A stretch of 43,893 nt of DNA. It comes from Streptomyces sp. NRRL S-350 (lineage in GTDB: Bacteria; Actinomycetota; Actinomycetes; Streptomycetales; Streptomycetaceae). Of this stretch, positions 16,631 to 24,574 are shown in pieces. Where the stretch lies: assembly GCF_000719705.1 (NCBI RefSeq), contig NZ_JOHO01000058.1:1-43893 (forward strand), in the 5' to 3' direction. The notes under the pieces are model-generated. The model worked only from the letters and a program-made list of their open reading frames with translations. It did not search any database and was not told the origin of the DNA. The translations under genes were made by a program, and so were the position numbers. Position 1 is the stretch's first letter; each line of letters opens with the position of its first letter.

Positions 16631-16644
16631 GGGCCTTCCAGCCC
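16631..16644. promoter_or_regulatory. candidate DevR/OsdR box upstream of D-LDH
   Basis: GGGCCTTCCAGCCC, 68 bp before the D-LDH start. It differs at one base from GGGCCTTCCGGCCC at 34060 upstream of the DevR-type gene. The symmetry resembles the GGGAC-n4-GTCCC core of mycobacterial DosR boxes. Chance occurrence in GC-rich DNA cannot be excluded. Confidence 0.5.
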
Positions 16645-16663
16645 CGCTGCTGGTCCAGCACCT

Positions 16664-17638
16664 CTACTCCAGCACCTCGCCGGGTGTCAGCCGGGGCGTC
16701 GGGGCGCCCTCGGGACCGTAGCCGAGGCGGATCAGGATCTGGACGTAGCCGGGGCCCTGGTGCGGGTCGCGGGCCTCCCAGCGCAGGTACGGCCACTCCA
16801 TGGCCTGGTGCAGCAGGGAGGCGCGGACGCCGTGGACGGTGGCGGCGAGCAGCACGTGTTCCAGCGCGAGGCCGGCCCGCAGCCAGTCCCGCGGGGCGTC
16901 GTGGGCGGTGGCGAGGACGGCGATGCGCGGCTCGGCCTCGAAGGGGGCGGGGGCCTGGTGCTCGGCGGCGTGGAGGGCGGAGAAGTCGCGCATCGGCAGG
17001 TGGCCGGACCGGTCCTGGGGGCCGAGCGCCGTGGCGGGGATGCCGTAGGGCTGTGCGTCGCCGGCGCGCACCCAGCTGCGGCTCTCGGTGCGCTGGGGTT
17101 CGTCGGTGGTGCTGCGGCGTTCGGCCTCGGCGGTGAGGTGCAGCAGCCGGGCGGTCTCCTGGCGGTCGGGCAAATGGAGCAGGGCGTCCTCGGAGCGGGC
17201 GGCGGTGGTGAGTTCGTCGAGGACGGCCGGCGGGACGGGCTTGCCGGTGAACGGGGTGCGGATGGAATGCCGGTGCCAGATCGCCTCGTACAGCTTGTCG
17301 ATGCCCCGGGAGCGTGCGGCGGCCGGGGTGTCGAGCCGGACGGTGGCGAACAGCTCGGGGTCGGCGGGGTCGGGCAGCAGGCGCACCTCGGGGGCCCAGC
17401 CGAGGTGGCCGGCTGCGACCCGCAGGTTCAGGACGGCCGCGCCGACGGAGATGTGCAGTGCCCGGCCCTGCGGGTCGGCGGCCGGGACGGCGCGGGTGCG
17501 GTCGGACCGGACCTCCACGGTCGAGGTGTCCGGCTGGAGCCCGAAGCGCCAGGGCTGGCTGTTGTGAATCGAGGGTGCCGCGACCGCCGCGGAGACGAGC
17601 TTCTCCAGCGCGGTGGCGTCGAGGGCGAGGGTGGGCAT
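16664..17638 (-). CDS. Acg-family nitroreductase-like FMN-binding protein
   Basis: A 324-residue member of the Acg group of the nitroreductase fold, typical of DosR-controlled genes in Mycobacterium (Acg, Rv3131). The N-terminal AAPSIHNSQPWRF is the FMN-phosphate motif, followed by HISVGAAVLNLRVAA, HRHSIRTPFTGKPVP in the middle, and the second-half GLALEHVLLAATVHGV helix and QILIRLGYGPEG strand. The protein is a fusion of two half-domains, about twice the length of a simple nitroreductase. Mycobacterial Acg is thought to sequester flavin rather than reduce nitro compounds, so enzymatic activity is not assured. The ATG follows GGAGG at 5 bp; the in-frame GTG two codons before it overlaps that site. 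It lies 31 bp downstream of the SHOCT gene and is probably co-transcribed with it. Confidence 0.88.
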   Translation of the reverse strand: MPTLALDATALEKLVSAAVAAPSIHNSQPWRFGLQPDTSTVEVRSDRTRAVPAADPQGRALHISVGAAVLNLRVAAGHLGWAPEVRLLPDPADPELFATVRLDTPAAARSRGIDKLYEAIWHRHSIRTPFTGKPVPPAVLDELTTAARSEDALLHLPDRQETARLLHLTAEAERRSTTDEPQRTESRSWVRAGDAQPYGIPATALGPQDRSGHLPMRDFSALHAAEHQAPAPFEAEPRIAVLATAHDAPRDWLRAGLALEHVLLAATVHGVRASLLHQAMEWPYLRWEARDPHQGPGYVQILIRLGYGPEGAPTPRLTPGEVLE

Positions 17639-17669
17639 GATCACCTCCAGGGTGCGTGTGCTGCCGGTG

Positions 17670-17963
17670 TCAGCCGGAGACGGGCGGATCGCCGCCGCCG
17701 CGCAGGGCGTCCGGACGGGTGCGGTACTCGTCGGGGTCGATCTCGCCGCGGGCGAGGCGTTCGGCGAGCAGCCGTTCCGGGGCCGGCCGCTGGGCCGGTG
17801 GCGCGGCGGGGGGAATCGGTGCCGCCGGGCTGTGCGGGGACGTCCGGCCCAGGTGCCGGGCCGGCGCGATCACTCCGAACACCAGCAGCACCCAGAAGAG
17901 CAGCATGCTCACGGACATCAGACCGATGCCCCAGCCGTTCATGCCGCCGTCGTTCCAGGACAT
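17670..17963 (-). CDS. SHOCT-domain small membrane protein
   Basis: A 97-residue protein with one N-terminal membrane helix (residues about 10-35, GWGIGLMSVSMLLFWVLLVFG), a Pro/Ala-rich linker, and a C-terminal SHOCT motif (LLAERLARGEIDPDEYRTR). SHOCT domains are short helical oligomerisation or targeting motifs of unknown precise role, common in actinobacterial membrane proteins and frequent beside dormancy genes. The ATG start has GAGGAGA about eight bases upstream. It is first in a two-gene unit with the Acg-like gene, and a box-like inverted repeat lies about 75 bp upstream. Confidence 0.88.
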   Translation of the reverse strand: MSWNDGGMNGWGIGLMSVSMLLFWVLLVFGVIAPARHLGRTSPHSPAAPIPPAAPPAQRPAPERLLAERLARGEIDPDEYRTRPDALRGGGDPPVSG

Positions 17964-18035
17964 CAACGCCGTCTCCTCAGCCGTGACGGGAGGTCCGTCA
18001 CCTCCACCGTGCGGCCGGGGGCCGGCCTGCCGCTT

Positions 18036-18050
18036 GGGCCGTTCGGCACC
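18036..18050. promoter_or_regulatory. possible DevR/OsdR box upstream of SHOCT-acg unit
   Basis: GGGCCGTTCGGCACC lies 72 bp before the SHOCT gene start. It shares TTCGGCACC with the site at 27776 but its spacer is one base longer. This is the weaker of the candidate boxes. Confidence 0.35.
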
Positions 18051-18077
18051 ACCTCCCGGTCCGCTCGGCCCGGTTGC

Positions 18078-18758
18078 TCAGTGCGGGCGCTGATGGTGCT
18101 GGTGCTGCTCGGGTTCCGCGTGGGCGGCGAGGACGGCGGCCTGGAGGCGGCGCTCGACGCCCAGCTTCGCGAGCACCCGCGAGACGTGGTTCTTCACGGT
18201 CTTCTCGGCGAGGTACAGCTCCTCGCCGATCTGCCGGTTCGTCCTTCCCTCCCCCACCAGGGCGAGGATCTCCCGCTCGCGCGGGGTGAGCCCGGCGAGC
18301 GCGGCGTCCGTCTCGCTCTCCTGGTGGTGGCGCAGGCTCTCCATCAGCTTGTGCGTGGTGGCCGGGTCGAGCATGGACTGGCCGGAGGCCACCGTGCGGA
18401 CGGCGCTGACCAGGTCGGCGCCCTTGACCTGTTTGAGGACGTAGCCGGCCGCCCCGGCCATGATCGCGTCGAGCAACGCGTCGTCGTCGTCGAAGGAGGT
18501 CAGCATCAGGCAGACCAGGCCGGGCACCCGGTCGCGCAGCTCGCGGCAGACGGTCACGCCGTCGCCGTCCGGCAGCCGTACGTCGAGCACGGCGACGTCC
18601 GGGCGCAGCGCCGGCACCCGGGCCAGGGCCTCGGCGCAGGTTCCCGCTTCGCCGGCGACCTCGATGTCCGCCTCGGCCTCCAGGAGGTCCCGGACACCCC
18701 GACGGACCACCTCGTGGTCGTCCAGGAGGAACACCCTTACGGGCTGGGGCGTGTCCAT
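18078..18758 (-). CDS. DevR/DosR-type LuxR-family response regulator (copy 1)
   Basis: A 226-residue response regulator. The receiver has the acidic pair in [12 protein letters not shown], phospho-acceptor Asp59 ([13 protein letters not shown]), and the conserved Lys in [11 protein letters not shown]. The C-terminal LuxR HTH runs [48 protein letters not shown], with one extended recognition helix, as in DosR. The linker [13 protein letters not shown] matches the DosR subgroup. The ATG at 18758 (MDTPQP) follows AGGGAGCAGG; the longer upstream frame is not conserved. It is a close paralogue of the regulator at 34158, but no kinase lies beside it, so the single DevS-like kinase at 35430 may serve both. 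It is transcribed toward the SHOCT-Acg unit. Confidence 0.92.
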   Translation of the reverse strand: MDTPQPVRVFLLDDHEVVRRGVRDLLEAEADIEVAGEAGTCAEALARVPALRPDVAVLDVRLPDGDGVTVCRELRDRVPGLVCLMLTSFDDDDALLDAIMAGAAGYVLKQVKGADLVSAVRTVASGQSMLDPATTHKLMESLRHHQESETDAALAGLTPREREILALVGEGRTNRQIGEELYLAEKTVKNHVSRVLAKLGVERRLQAAVLAAHAEPEQHQHHQRPH

Positions 18759-18831
18759 GGCCTGCTCCCTGGGGTGCGCGCGGGCGGTGGCACCACCGAT
18801 TCTGCGCGCCCGCGCCTCCCCGCGCACCGCG

Positions 18832-18942
18832 TCAGGCGCGCGGGCCGACGGCCACCGGGCAGTGGACGCCGTGGTTCACCGCCCTGGTGGCCGGGCCCGG
18901 GTGGTGCCCGGAGCGGCCGAGCACCGGCAGCTCGGCCGGGCC
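18832..18942 (-). pseudogene. C-terminal remnant of a universal stress protein gene
   Basis: About 36 codons ending at the TGA at 18832 read [19 protein letters not shown] then [13 protein letters not shown]. This matches the end of USP domains (VVGR...LGPVAHAVIHHA..PVAVVPHD in the intact copies at 28018 and 26802). No start, Walker-like ATP motif or first domain precedes it. It is a degraded tail just upstream of the GH65 gene, on the opposite strand. Confidence 0.65.
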
Positions 18943-18957
18943 CGCGGCAGCGGGGCG

Positions 18958-18971
18958 GGGCCGGTCGGCCC
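18958..18971. promoter_or_regulatory. candidate DevR/OsdR box upstream of GH65
   Basis: GGGCCGGTCGGCCC, a near-perfect inverted repeat 73 bp before the GH65 GTG start. The same form and distance are seen upstream of other genes in this island. Confidence 0.45.
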
Positions 18972-19044
18972 GCCGACCGGCGTGAGGCGGTGCGGCGGGC
19001 GGGTGGGCAGACTGGAGGCAGGCGATCGGCACGGAGGTCACCTC

Positions 19045-21438
19045 GTGGCACCAGACCCACCCGCGGGGTATCCCGACATGCCGGACCCGTGGACACTCCG
19101 TTACCAGGGCTTCGACCCCGACGAGGAGGGGCTGCGGGAGGCGCTGTGCGCGGTCGGCAACGGCTACCTGGTCAGCCGGGGCGCCGCACCGGAGGCGACC
19201 GCCGACGGCGTCCACTACCCGGGGACGTACCTGGCCGGCTGCTACGACCGGGCGGTGTCGACGGTGTCGGGACGCGTGGTCGCCAACGAGGACCTGGTCA
19301 ACTGCCCGAACTGGTTGCCCATGACCTTCCGGCCGGCGGGCGGGTCGTGGTTCACCGGCCCGCCCGCCGACCAGACGCTGGAACTGGACCTGCGCCGGGG
19401 TCTGCTGACCCGTACCGCGCTCGTGGTCGACGCGCAGGGACGACGGACCCGACTGGTACAGCGCCGGCTCGCCAGCCAGGCCCAGCCGCATCTGCTCGCC
19501 CTGGAGAGCACCTTCGTCCCGGAGAACTGGTCCGGCCCGCTGGAGGTCCGCTCGGGCCTGGACGGCAACGTCGCCAACACCGGCGTCGCCCGCTACCGGG
19601 GCCTGGCCGCACGCCATCTCCGTCAGGTCGGCCAAGGGGTGGACGAGGCGGGACTGCTGTGGCTGGAGACGGACATGTCCGACTCGCCCGTACGGATCGC
19701 CCTCAGCGCCCGGGTGAGCGCGCCCGGCACAGCGGTGGCGACCGAATGCCGCGAAGGCCGGGCGGCCCATCTCCTCACCCTGGACGCCGGGCGCGGCCGG
19801 CCCGTCACCGTGACGAAGACGGTCGCCGTGCACACCTCCCGCGACCGGGCGATCGAGACACCGCTGCGGGCCTCCCGCCAACTCGCCGCCGAGGCCGGGA
19901 GCTTCGATGAGCTGTTGGCCGAACACGCCGTGCGGTGGGCGGAGTTGTGGCGCCGCTGCGGGATCGAGGCCGACTTCGACGGCGCCGGCCCGCTGCACCT
20001 GAACCTGTTCCACCTGCTCCAGACCTACTCCGAGCACTCCGTCGACCTGGATGTCGGTGTCCCCGCGCGGGGGCTGCACGGCGAGGCGTACCGGGGCCAC
20101 GTCTTCTGGGACGAGCTGTTCGTGCTGCGGCTGCTCAACCTGCGCTTCCCCGAGCTGGCCCGCGCCGTGCTGCGCTACCGCCACCGCCGCCTCGACGCCG
20201 CCCGCCGTGAGGCCGGGGCGGTCGGCCTGCGCGGGGCGATGTACCCGTGGCAGAGCGCGAGCGACGGGCGGGAGGAGTCCCAGCAACTGCACCTCAACCC
20301 GATGTCCGGCCGCTGGCTGCCCGACCACAGCCACCTCCAGCGGCACGTCGGCTCAGCGGTCGCGTACAACATCTGGCAGTACTACCAGTCCACCGGGGAC
20401 CGGGACTTCCTCGCCACGGCCGGCGCCGAGATGCTCCTGGAGATCGCCCGCTTCTGGTCGTCCGCGGCCACGTACGACCGGGCCCGGGAGCGCTGGTCGA
20501 TCCGCGGGGTGCTCGGCCCCGACGAGTACCACGACGCCTACCCGTGGGCGGCGCGCCCGGGCCTGGACGACAACGCCTACACCAACGTGCTGGCGTCCTG
20601 GGTGCTGGCCCGCGCCCAGGACGCCCTGGACGTCCTGCCCGGATACCGCCGCGACGAGCTGCGCGAGCGCCTGGCCCTCGACGACGCGGAGCTCGACCGC
20701 TGGCAGGAGGTCGGGCGGCGACTGCACGTGCCGTTCCACGACAACGTCCTCAGCCAGTTCGACGGCTACGACCGACTCGTCGAACTCGACTGGCAGGCCT
20801 ACCGGCTCCGCTACACCGACCTGCGCAGGCTCGACCGGATCCTGGAGGCCGAGGGCGACACCGTCAACCGCTACAAAGCCTCCAAGCAGGCCGACGCGCT
20901 GATGCTCTGGTACCTGTTCTCCGCCCGCGAGGTGCGCGACCTGCTGCGTCACCTCGGTTACCCGGCGCCCCACGAACTGCTGCGCCGTACGACCGACCAC
21001 TACCTGCGACGCACCGTCCACGGCTCCACGCTCAGCTCGGTGGTGCACGCGTGGGTGCTCACCCGCTCCGACCGCCGCGCCTCCTGGCGGTACTTCCGCG
21101 ACGCCCTGGTGGCCGACCTCCGGGACAGCGAGCACGGCACCACCGCCGAGGGCGTCCACCTGGGCGCGATGGCGGGCGCGGTGGACCTGCTGCAGCGCTG
21201 CTACACCGGCCTGGAGGTCCGCGGAGACGCCCTCTGGCTCGACCCGCACCTGCCCTCCGCACTGGGCCGGCTGGACCTGGACCTTCGCTACCGGGGCCAC
21301 TGGGGCCTGGCGATCGCCGTCGACCGCCGCACCGTCACGGTGAGCCTGCGCGAGGACCGCCAGGAACCGGTCCGCATCCGGCTGCGCGGCGCCGGGGAAA
21401 CGATCCGGCCGGGCCAGACCCGGTGCTTCCACCTGTGA
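19045..21438 (+). CDS. glycoside hydrolase family 65 protein (disaccharide phosphorylase type)
   Basis: A 797-residue GH65 enzyme. The family splits alpha-glucosides such as trehalose, maltose or kojibiose, mostly by phosphorolysis. The N-terminal beta-sandwich starts LRYQGFDPDEEGLREALCAVGNGYLVSRGA (19-48). The (alpha/alpha)6 barrel has WDELFVLRLL, the general acid Glu494 in GVLGPDEYHD, Lys614-Gln615 in KASKQADAL and phosphate-loop HGST (659-662); the last two favour phosphorylase over hydrolase. The GTG at 19045 has GGAGGT six bases upstream, and the in-frame region before it is antisense to the response regulator. It ends 12 bp before the convergent Rv1733c-like gene. Trehalose or glycogen-derived sugar mobilisation during dormancy is a reasonable but unproven role; the sugar specificity cannot be read. 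Confidence 0.9.
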   Translation: MAPDPPAGYPDMPDPWTLRYQGFDPDEEGLREALCAVGNGYLVSRGAAPEATADGVHYPGTYLAGCYDRAVSTVSGRVVANEDLVNCPNWLPMTFRPAGGSWFTGPPADQTLELDLRRGLLTRTALVVDAQGRRTRLVQRRLASQAQPHLLALESTFVPENWSGPLEVRSGLDGNVANTGVARYRGLAARHLRQVGQGVDEAGLLWLETDMSDSPVRIALSARVSAPGTAVATECREGRAAHLLTLDAGRGRPVTVTKTVAVHTSRDRAIETPLRASRQLAAEAGSFDELLAEHAVRWAELWRRCGIEADFDGAGPLHLNLFHLLQTYSEHSVDLDVGVPARGLHGEAYRGHVFWDELFVLRLLNLRFPELARAVLRYRHRRLDAARREAGAVGLRGAMYPWQSASDGREESQQLHLNPMSGRWLPDHSHLQRHVGSAVAYNIWQYYQSTGDRDFLATAGAEMLLEIARFWSSAATYDRARERWSIRGVLGPDEYHDAYPWAARPGLDDNAYTNVLASWVLARAQDALDVLPGYRRDELRERLALDDAELDRWQEVGRRLHVPFHDNVLSQFDGYDRLVELDWQAYRLRYTDLRRLDRILEAEGDTVNRYKASKQADALMLWYLFSAREVRDLLRHLGYPAPHELLRRTTDHYLRRTVHGSTLSSVVHAWVLTRSDRRASWRYFRDALVADLRDSEHGTTAEGVHLGAMAGAVDLLQRCYTGLEVRGDALWLDPHLPSALGRLDLDLRYRGHWGLAIAVDRRTVTVSLREDRQEPVRIRLRGAGETIRPGQTRCFHL

Positions 21439-21450
21439 GCGCGCGGCCCC

Positions 21451-22068
21451 TCACCGGCGCCCCGACCAGCGCGGTTCCACCTGCTCCCAGGCGGACTCCC
21501 AGCTCCGCTCGGCCCGCCGGTCCAGCCCGCGCCGGCGCAGCGCGTACCAGCCCCCGGTACCCGACCCGAGCACGGTGGCCGTGCCGAGGCCGGCCAGGAC
21601 GGCGTCCGAGACGACCAACCCGTTCGACCTGGGCGCGCCGACCGGCTGTCCGCCGTCGTCCAGGCCGACCGGAACGACCGTCCCGGGGCCCGTGCCGTCC
21701 GGCACGGGGACGCTGCCCGTGCCAGGCCCGACCGGGTACGTCCACCGGGCCGGGGCGTGCTCCCGCGCACTGCCCGCCCGGGGGTCGTCCGACTGCGCCG
21801 GACCGGTGGTCACGGCGGTGACGACGTGCCGGTGCCGGGCGGCCCGCTGCGCGTCGTGCGTCTCCGAGCCGTACACGAGCAGGGCCACCAGGGCCGCCAC
21901 AACGAACGCGGCGAGCACCATCAGCGCCGCCCCGGCCGCCAGGCGGCTGTACGCCCGGTCGAGCGGGCGGCAGAGCGGGTTGTGGTCCCGGCCGGTGGCC
22001 CGGCGGACGTGCCCGCGCAGGGAGGTGTGGGAGGCGGGACGCCTGGGCGTGGCGGCTGCGGCGGACAT
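21451..22068 (-). CDS. Rv1733c-like membrane protein
   Basis: A 205-residue protein with two membrane helices (about residues 45-66, AAGALMVLAAFVVAALVALLVYG-like, and 155-178, VVSDAVLAGLGTATVLGSGTGGWYALRR). Between them is an extracytoplasmic Pro/Gly-rich region with TYPVGPGTG and VPVGLDDGG motifs. This matches mycobacterial Rv1733c and its Streptomyces relatives, where TxPVxx and a closing W.W...EP.WS tail recur (here ESAWEQVEPRWSGRR). Rv1733c is a DosR-regulon member of unknown function. The ATG at 22068 follows AGGAGGCGC. It is divergent from the flavodoxin gene with a large palindrome between. Short helices and length fit the family. Confidence 0.85.
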   Translation of the reverse strand: MSAAAATPRRPASHTSLRGHVRRATGRDHNPLCRPLDRAYSRLAAGAALMVLAAFVVAALVALLVYGSETHDAQRAARHRHVVTAVTTGPAQSDDPRAGSAREHAPARWTYPVGPGTGSVPVPDGTGPGTVVPVGLDDGGQPVGAPRSNGLVVSDAVLAGLGTATVLGSGTGGWYALRRRGLDRRAERSWESAWEQVEPRWSGRR

Positions 22069-22141
22069 GGTGCGCCTCCTCGGTGCCTGAACGGGCTCTG
22101 CTCGCACGGATCAGTCTTCCGAGCCCGCCGCCGCTCTCCGA

Positions 22142-22178
22142 GGGCCGGACGGTCCCGGCACCCGGGACCGTCCGGCCC
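22142..22178. promoter_or_regulatory. 37-bp perfect palindrome between divergent genes
   Basis: Arms of 17 bp at 22142-22156/58 (GGGCCGGACGGTCCCGG) and 22162-22178, with a 3-nt centre, pair perfectly. It lies 74 bp from the Rv1733c-like start and 90 bp from the flavodoxin start. Each arm alone resembles a GGGCC...GGTCCC DevR-type box, so this may be a double operator; a cruciform or terminator is an alternative, but neither flanking gene ends here. Confidence 0.6.
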
Positions 22179-22267
22179 CTGCCGGGTCCCGTGTCCGGTG
22201 GTGCCATGGAGGTACGGACGACGGGGAGATCCCGGAGCGAGGCCAGGGGAGACGAAAGGTGGAGACC

Positions 22268-22801
22268 ATGCACACCGTGATCGTGTACGAGAGCATGTAC
22301 GGAAACACCCGGGAGATCGCCGAGGCGATCGCCGAGGGCGTCCATCAGGCCGACCCCGGGGCTGCCGTGGACTGCCTCCCGGCGGCCGAGGCCGACGCCG
22401 GACTCACCCGCTCCGCCGACCTGTTGGTGGTCGGCGGCCCGACGCACATGCACGGCATGTCCTCCGGGCTCAGCCGCCGGATGGCCGCCACGGCCGAGAA
22501 GCACAAGGAGGGCCGGGAAGAGGCCGCCGCCGAGGCCCGGACGACCGCCGAGGGGCCGGGCCTGCGGTCCTGGTTCCACGATCTCCCGAAGACCGAACCC
22601 GGCACCCACGCCGCCGCGTTCGACACCCGCGTCGACATGCCCCGGGCCGGCGGCGCGGCCAACGGCATCGCCCACCGGCTGTCCGGGCACCACTACGACG
22701 TGGTCGTCGAACCCGAGGGCTTCATCGTCGAGGACAACGACGGGCCGCTGCGCGCCGGCGAACTCGACCGCGCCCGCGCCTGGGGGGCGGGCCTGATCTG
22801 A
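22268..22801 (+). CDS. flavodoxin-domain protein
   Basis: A 177-residue flavodoxin-fold protein. The FMN phosphate loop is YESMYGNTREIAEAIAEG (7-24). The second loop LLVVGGPTHMHGMSSGLSR (about 57-75) corresponds to the isoalloxazine-binding region, and the protein ends with HHYDVVVEPEGFIVEDNDG. A variable insert (AEKHKEGREEAAAEARTTAEG) separates the halves. It is longer than classical flavodoxins and resembles the flavodoxin/nitric-oxide-synthase domain proteins found in actinobacterial stress islands. The ATG at 22268 has GGAG at a 6-bp spacing; the GTG nine bases upstream lacks one. It could carry electrons to or from other flavoproteins when oxygen is low. The partner is unknown. Confidence 0.87.
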   Translation: MHTVIVYESMYGNTREIAEAIAEGVHQADPGAAVDCLPAAEADAGLTRSADLLVVGGPTHMHGMSSGLSRRMAATAEKHKEGREEAAAEARTTAEGPGLRSWFHDLPKTEPGTHAAAFDTRVDMPRAGGAANGIAHRLSGHHYDVVVEPEGFIVEDNDGPLRAGELDRARAWGAGLI

Positions 22802-23125
22802 GCGGGAAGAAACGTTCCCACCGTGGTGGCGGAGCAGCTGGAACGCACACCGGCTCGTCCACGACCTCCGCGTCGGCGGGCACACGGCCGTCGAGCTCGT
22901 GGCCCACGCCCGCCGCACCGCCGCCCAGCACGCCCAGCACGGCCACCGGGCGCGGTGCGCCCGGGCCGCCGGCCCTTCCCCGGCCGCCCTTCCCCGGCCG
23001 CCCTTCCCGGTCCGGCACCGGCGCCGGGTCCCGACCCCTTGACCGCCCTCCGGGCTCGGACTCCCGCAACCTCGCTCGCGTATGGTGCACCGGAATCGGA
23101 ACCGACGAGGGAGAGGTACGGGTCG
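22802..23125. other. intergenic region with a short tandem repeat, no convincing gene
   Basis: 324 bp between the flavodoxin and the amino-acid permease. A plus-strand stretch near 22840-22960 has mildly protein-like frames (for example LVHDLRVGGHTAVELVAHAR) but no start, stop pairing or family I recognise; it could be a decayed gene. At about 22971-23010 the unit CCTTCCCCGGCCGC-type is repeated two to three times (14-bp period). The permease promoter should lie in the last 100 bp. Confidence 0.5.
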
Positions 23126-24388
23126 ATGAGCACCTCGGCGCCGACGGCCGGGCCGCAGGAACTACGACGGCACCTGGGCGTGTTCGACGCCGTGGTGGTC
23201 GGGCTGGGGTCGATGATCGGCGCGGGCATCTTCGCCGCGCTCGCGCCCGCGGCGGCGGCAGCCGGGTCCGGGCTGCTGATCGGACTGGCGCTGGCCGGCG
23301 TCGTGGCGTACTGCAACGCCACCTCCTCCGCGCGGCTCGCCGCCCGCTACCCGCAGTCCGGCGGCACCTACGTCTACGGCCGGGAACGGCTCGGCGGGTT
23401 CTGGGGATACCTGGCCGGCTGGGGTTTCGTCGTCGGCAAGACCGCCTCCTGCGCGGCGATGGCGCTCACCGTCGGCTCCTACGTCTGGCCCGCGCAGGCG
23501 CACGCCGTGGCGGTCGCGGCGGTGGTGGCGCTGACCGCGGTCAACTACGTCGGCGTGCAGAAGGCGGCCTGGTTGACCCGGGCGATCGTCGCCGTCGTGC
23601 TGGCGGTCCTGGCCGCCGTGGTCACCGCCTGCCTGACCGGCGGCGCCGACACCGGCCGCTGGGCGGTCGGCGCGGACGCCGGGCTCCACGGCGTGCTGCA
23701 GGCCGCCGGCCTGCTGTTCTTCGCGTTCGCCGGGTACGCCCGCATCGCGACCCTCGGCGAGGAGGTCCGCGACCCACGGCGCACGATCCCCCGCGCGATC
23801 CCGCTCGCGCTCGGCATCACCCTGGTCGTCTACGCCGCCGTCGCGCTCGCCGCCCTGTCCGTCCTCGGCCCGGAGGGCCTGGCCCACACCGGGGCGCCAC
23901 TCGCCGACGCCGTCCGGGCCGCCGGCGTGCCGGGCCTCGCCCCGGTGGTGCGCGTCGGCGCGGCGGTGGCCGCCCTCGGCTCCCTGCTCGCGCTGATCCT
24001 CGGCGTCTCGCGCACCACCCTGGCGATGGCCCGCGACCGACACCTGCCCCACCGACTGGCCGCCGTCCACCCGCGCTTCGCCGTACCGCACCGGGCCGAG
24101 GTCGCCGTCGGCGCCGTCGTCGCGGCCCTGGCGGCCGTCGCGGACGTGCGCGGCGCGATCGGCTTCTCCTCCTTCGGAGTGCTCGCCTACTACGCCGTCG
24201 CCAACGCCTCGGCCTGGACGCTCACCCCGGCGGAAGGACGACCGCCGAGGATCGTGCCGATCGTCGGCACCGTCGGCTGCCTCGCCCTGGCCTTCGCCCT
24301 CCCCGCGGCCTCGGTGCTGTGGGGCGCCGTGGTCATCGCGCTCGGCGCCGCCGCCTACGGCCTACGCAAGGCGCTCGCCCGCGCCTGA
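23126..24388 (+). CDS. APC-superfamily amino-acid permease
   Basis: A 420-residue integral membrane transporter with about 12 hydrophobic helices. The first helix has the APC signature DAVVVGLGSMIGAGIFAAL (residues about 20-38). The loop motif YPQSGGTYVYGRERLGGFWGYLAGW follows helix 2, FAFAGYARIATLGEEVRDPRRTIPRAI marks the helix-6 region, and VSRTTLAMARDRHLPHRLA the helix 8-9 loop. It resembles the cationic amino acid/YfnA-type permeases. It ends in a short cytoplasmic tail without an ACT or USP domain. The ATG follows GAGAGG. It stands alone between the flavodoxin and GlxA-type regulator genes. Substrate is uncertain; basic amino acids would fit the arginine deiminase operon downstream, but that is inference. 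Confidence 0.88.
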   Translation: MSTSAPTAGPQELRRHLGVFDAVVVGLGSMIGAGIFAALAPAAAAAGSGLLIGLALAGVVAYCNATSSARLAARYPQSGGTYVYGRERLGGFWGYLAGWGFVVGKTASCAAMALTVGSYVWPAQAHAVAVAAVVALTAVNYVGVQKAAWLTRAIVAVVLAVLAAVVTACLTGGADTGRWAVGADAGLHGVLQAAGLLFFAFAGYARIATLGEEVRDPRRTIPRAIPLALGITLVVYAAVALAALSVLGPEGLAHTGAPLADAVRAAGVPGLAPVVRVGAAVAALGSLLALILGVSRTTLAMARDRHLPHRLAAVHPRFAVPHRAEVAVGAVVAALAAVADVRGAIGFSSFGVLAYYAVANASAWTLTPAEGRPPRIVPIVGTVGCLALAFALPAASVLWGAVVIALGAAAYGLRKALARA

Positions 24389-24482
24389 CCGTGGCTGCCG
24401 GGCCTGACCGCGTCTGACCGTGACTGCCCGGGCCGGCGACCGGGGCCGAAGGGTTCTGATGCGGCGACCGACCGGGTCGGTT

Positions 24483-24500
24483 CCCGGGGGCGTCCCCGGG
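24483..24500 (+). terminator. hairpin after the permease gene
   Basis: CCCGGGG and CCCCGGG with a four-base loop, about 95 bp past the permease stop and about 75 bp before the next gene on the same strand. It could end permease transcription. Confidence 0.4.
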
Positions 24501-24574
24501 ACGGCGACTCGATGGCCTGATGTGACAGATCCTGGTCATTGCGGCCACCTCCGGCCGGGCGGAATGATCAGGGC

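Noticed and set aside
22840..22960. Decayed gene fragment upstream of the permease
   Set aside because: One frame looks mildly protein-like, but it has no identifiable family, start or stop, so it was left as intergenic.
24443..24456. Further DevR-type box before the GlxA-type regulator (GGGGCCGAAGGGTT)
   Set aside because: Only one half site resembles the others and there is no symmetry; it is expected by chance in this GC content.
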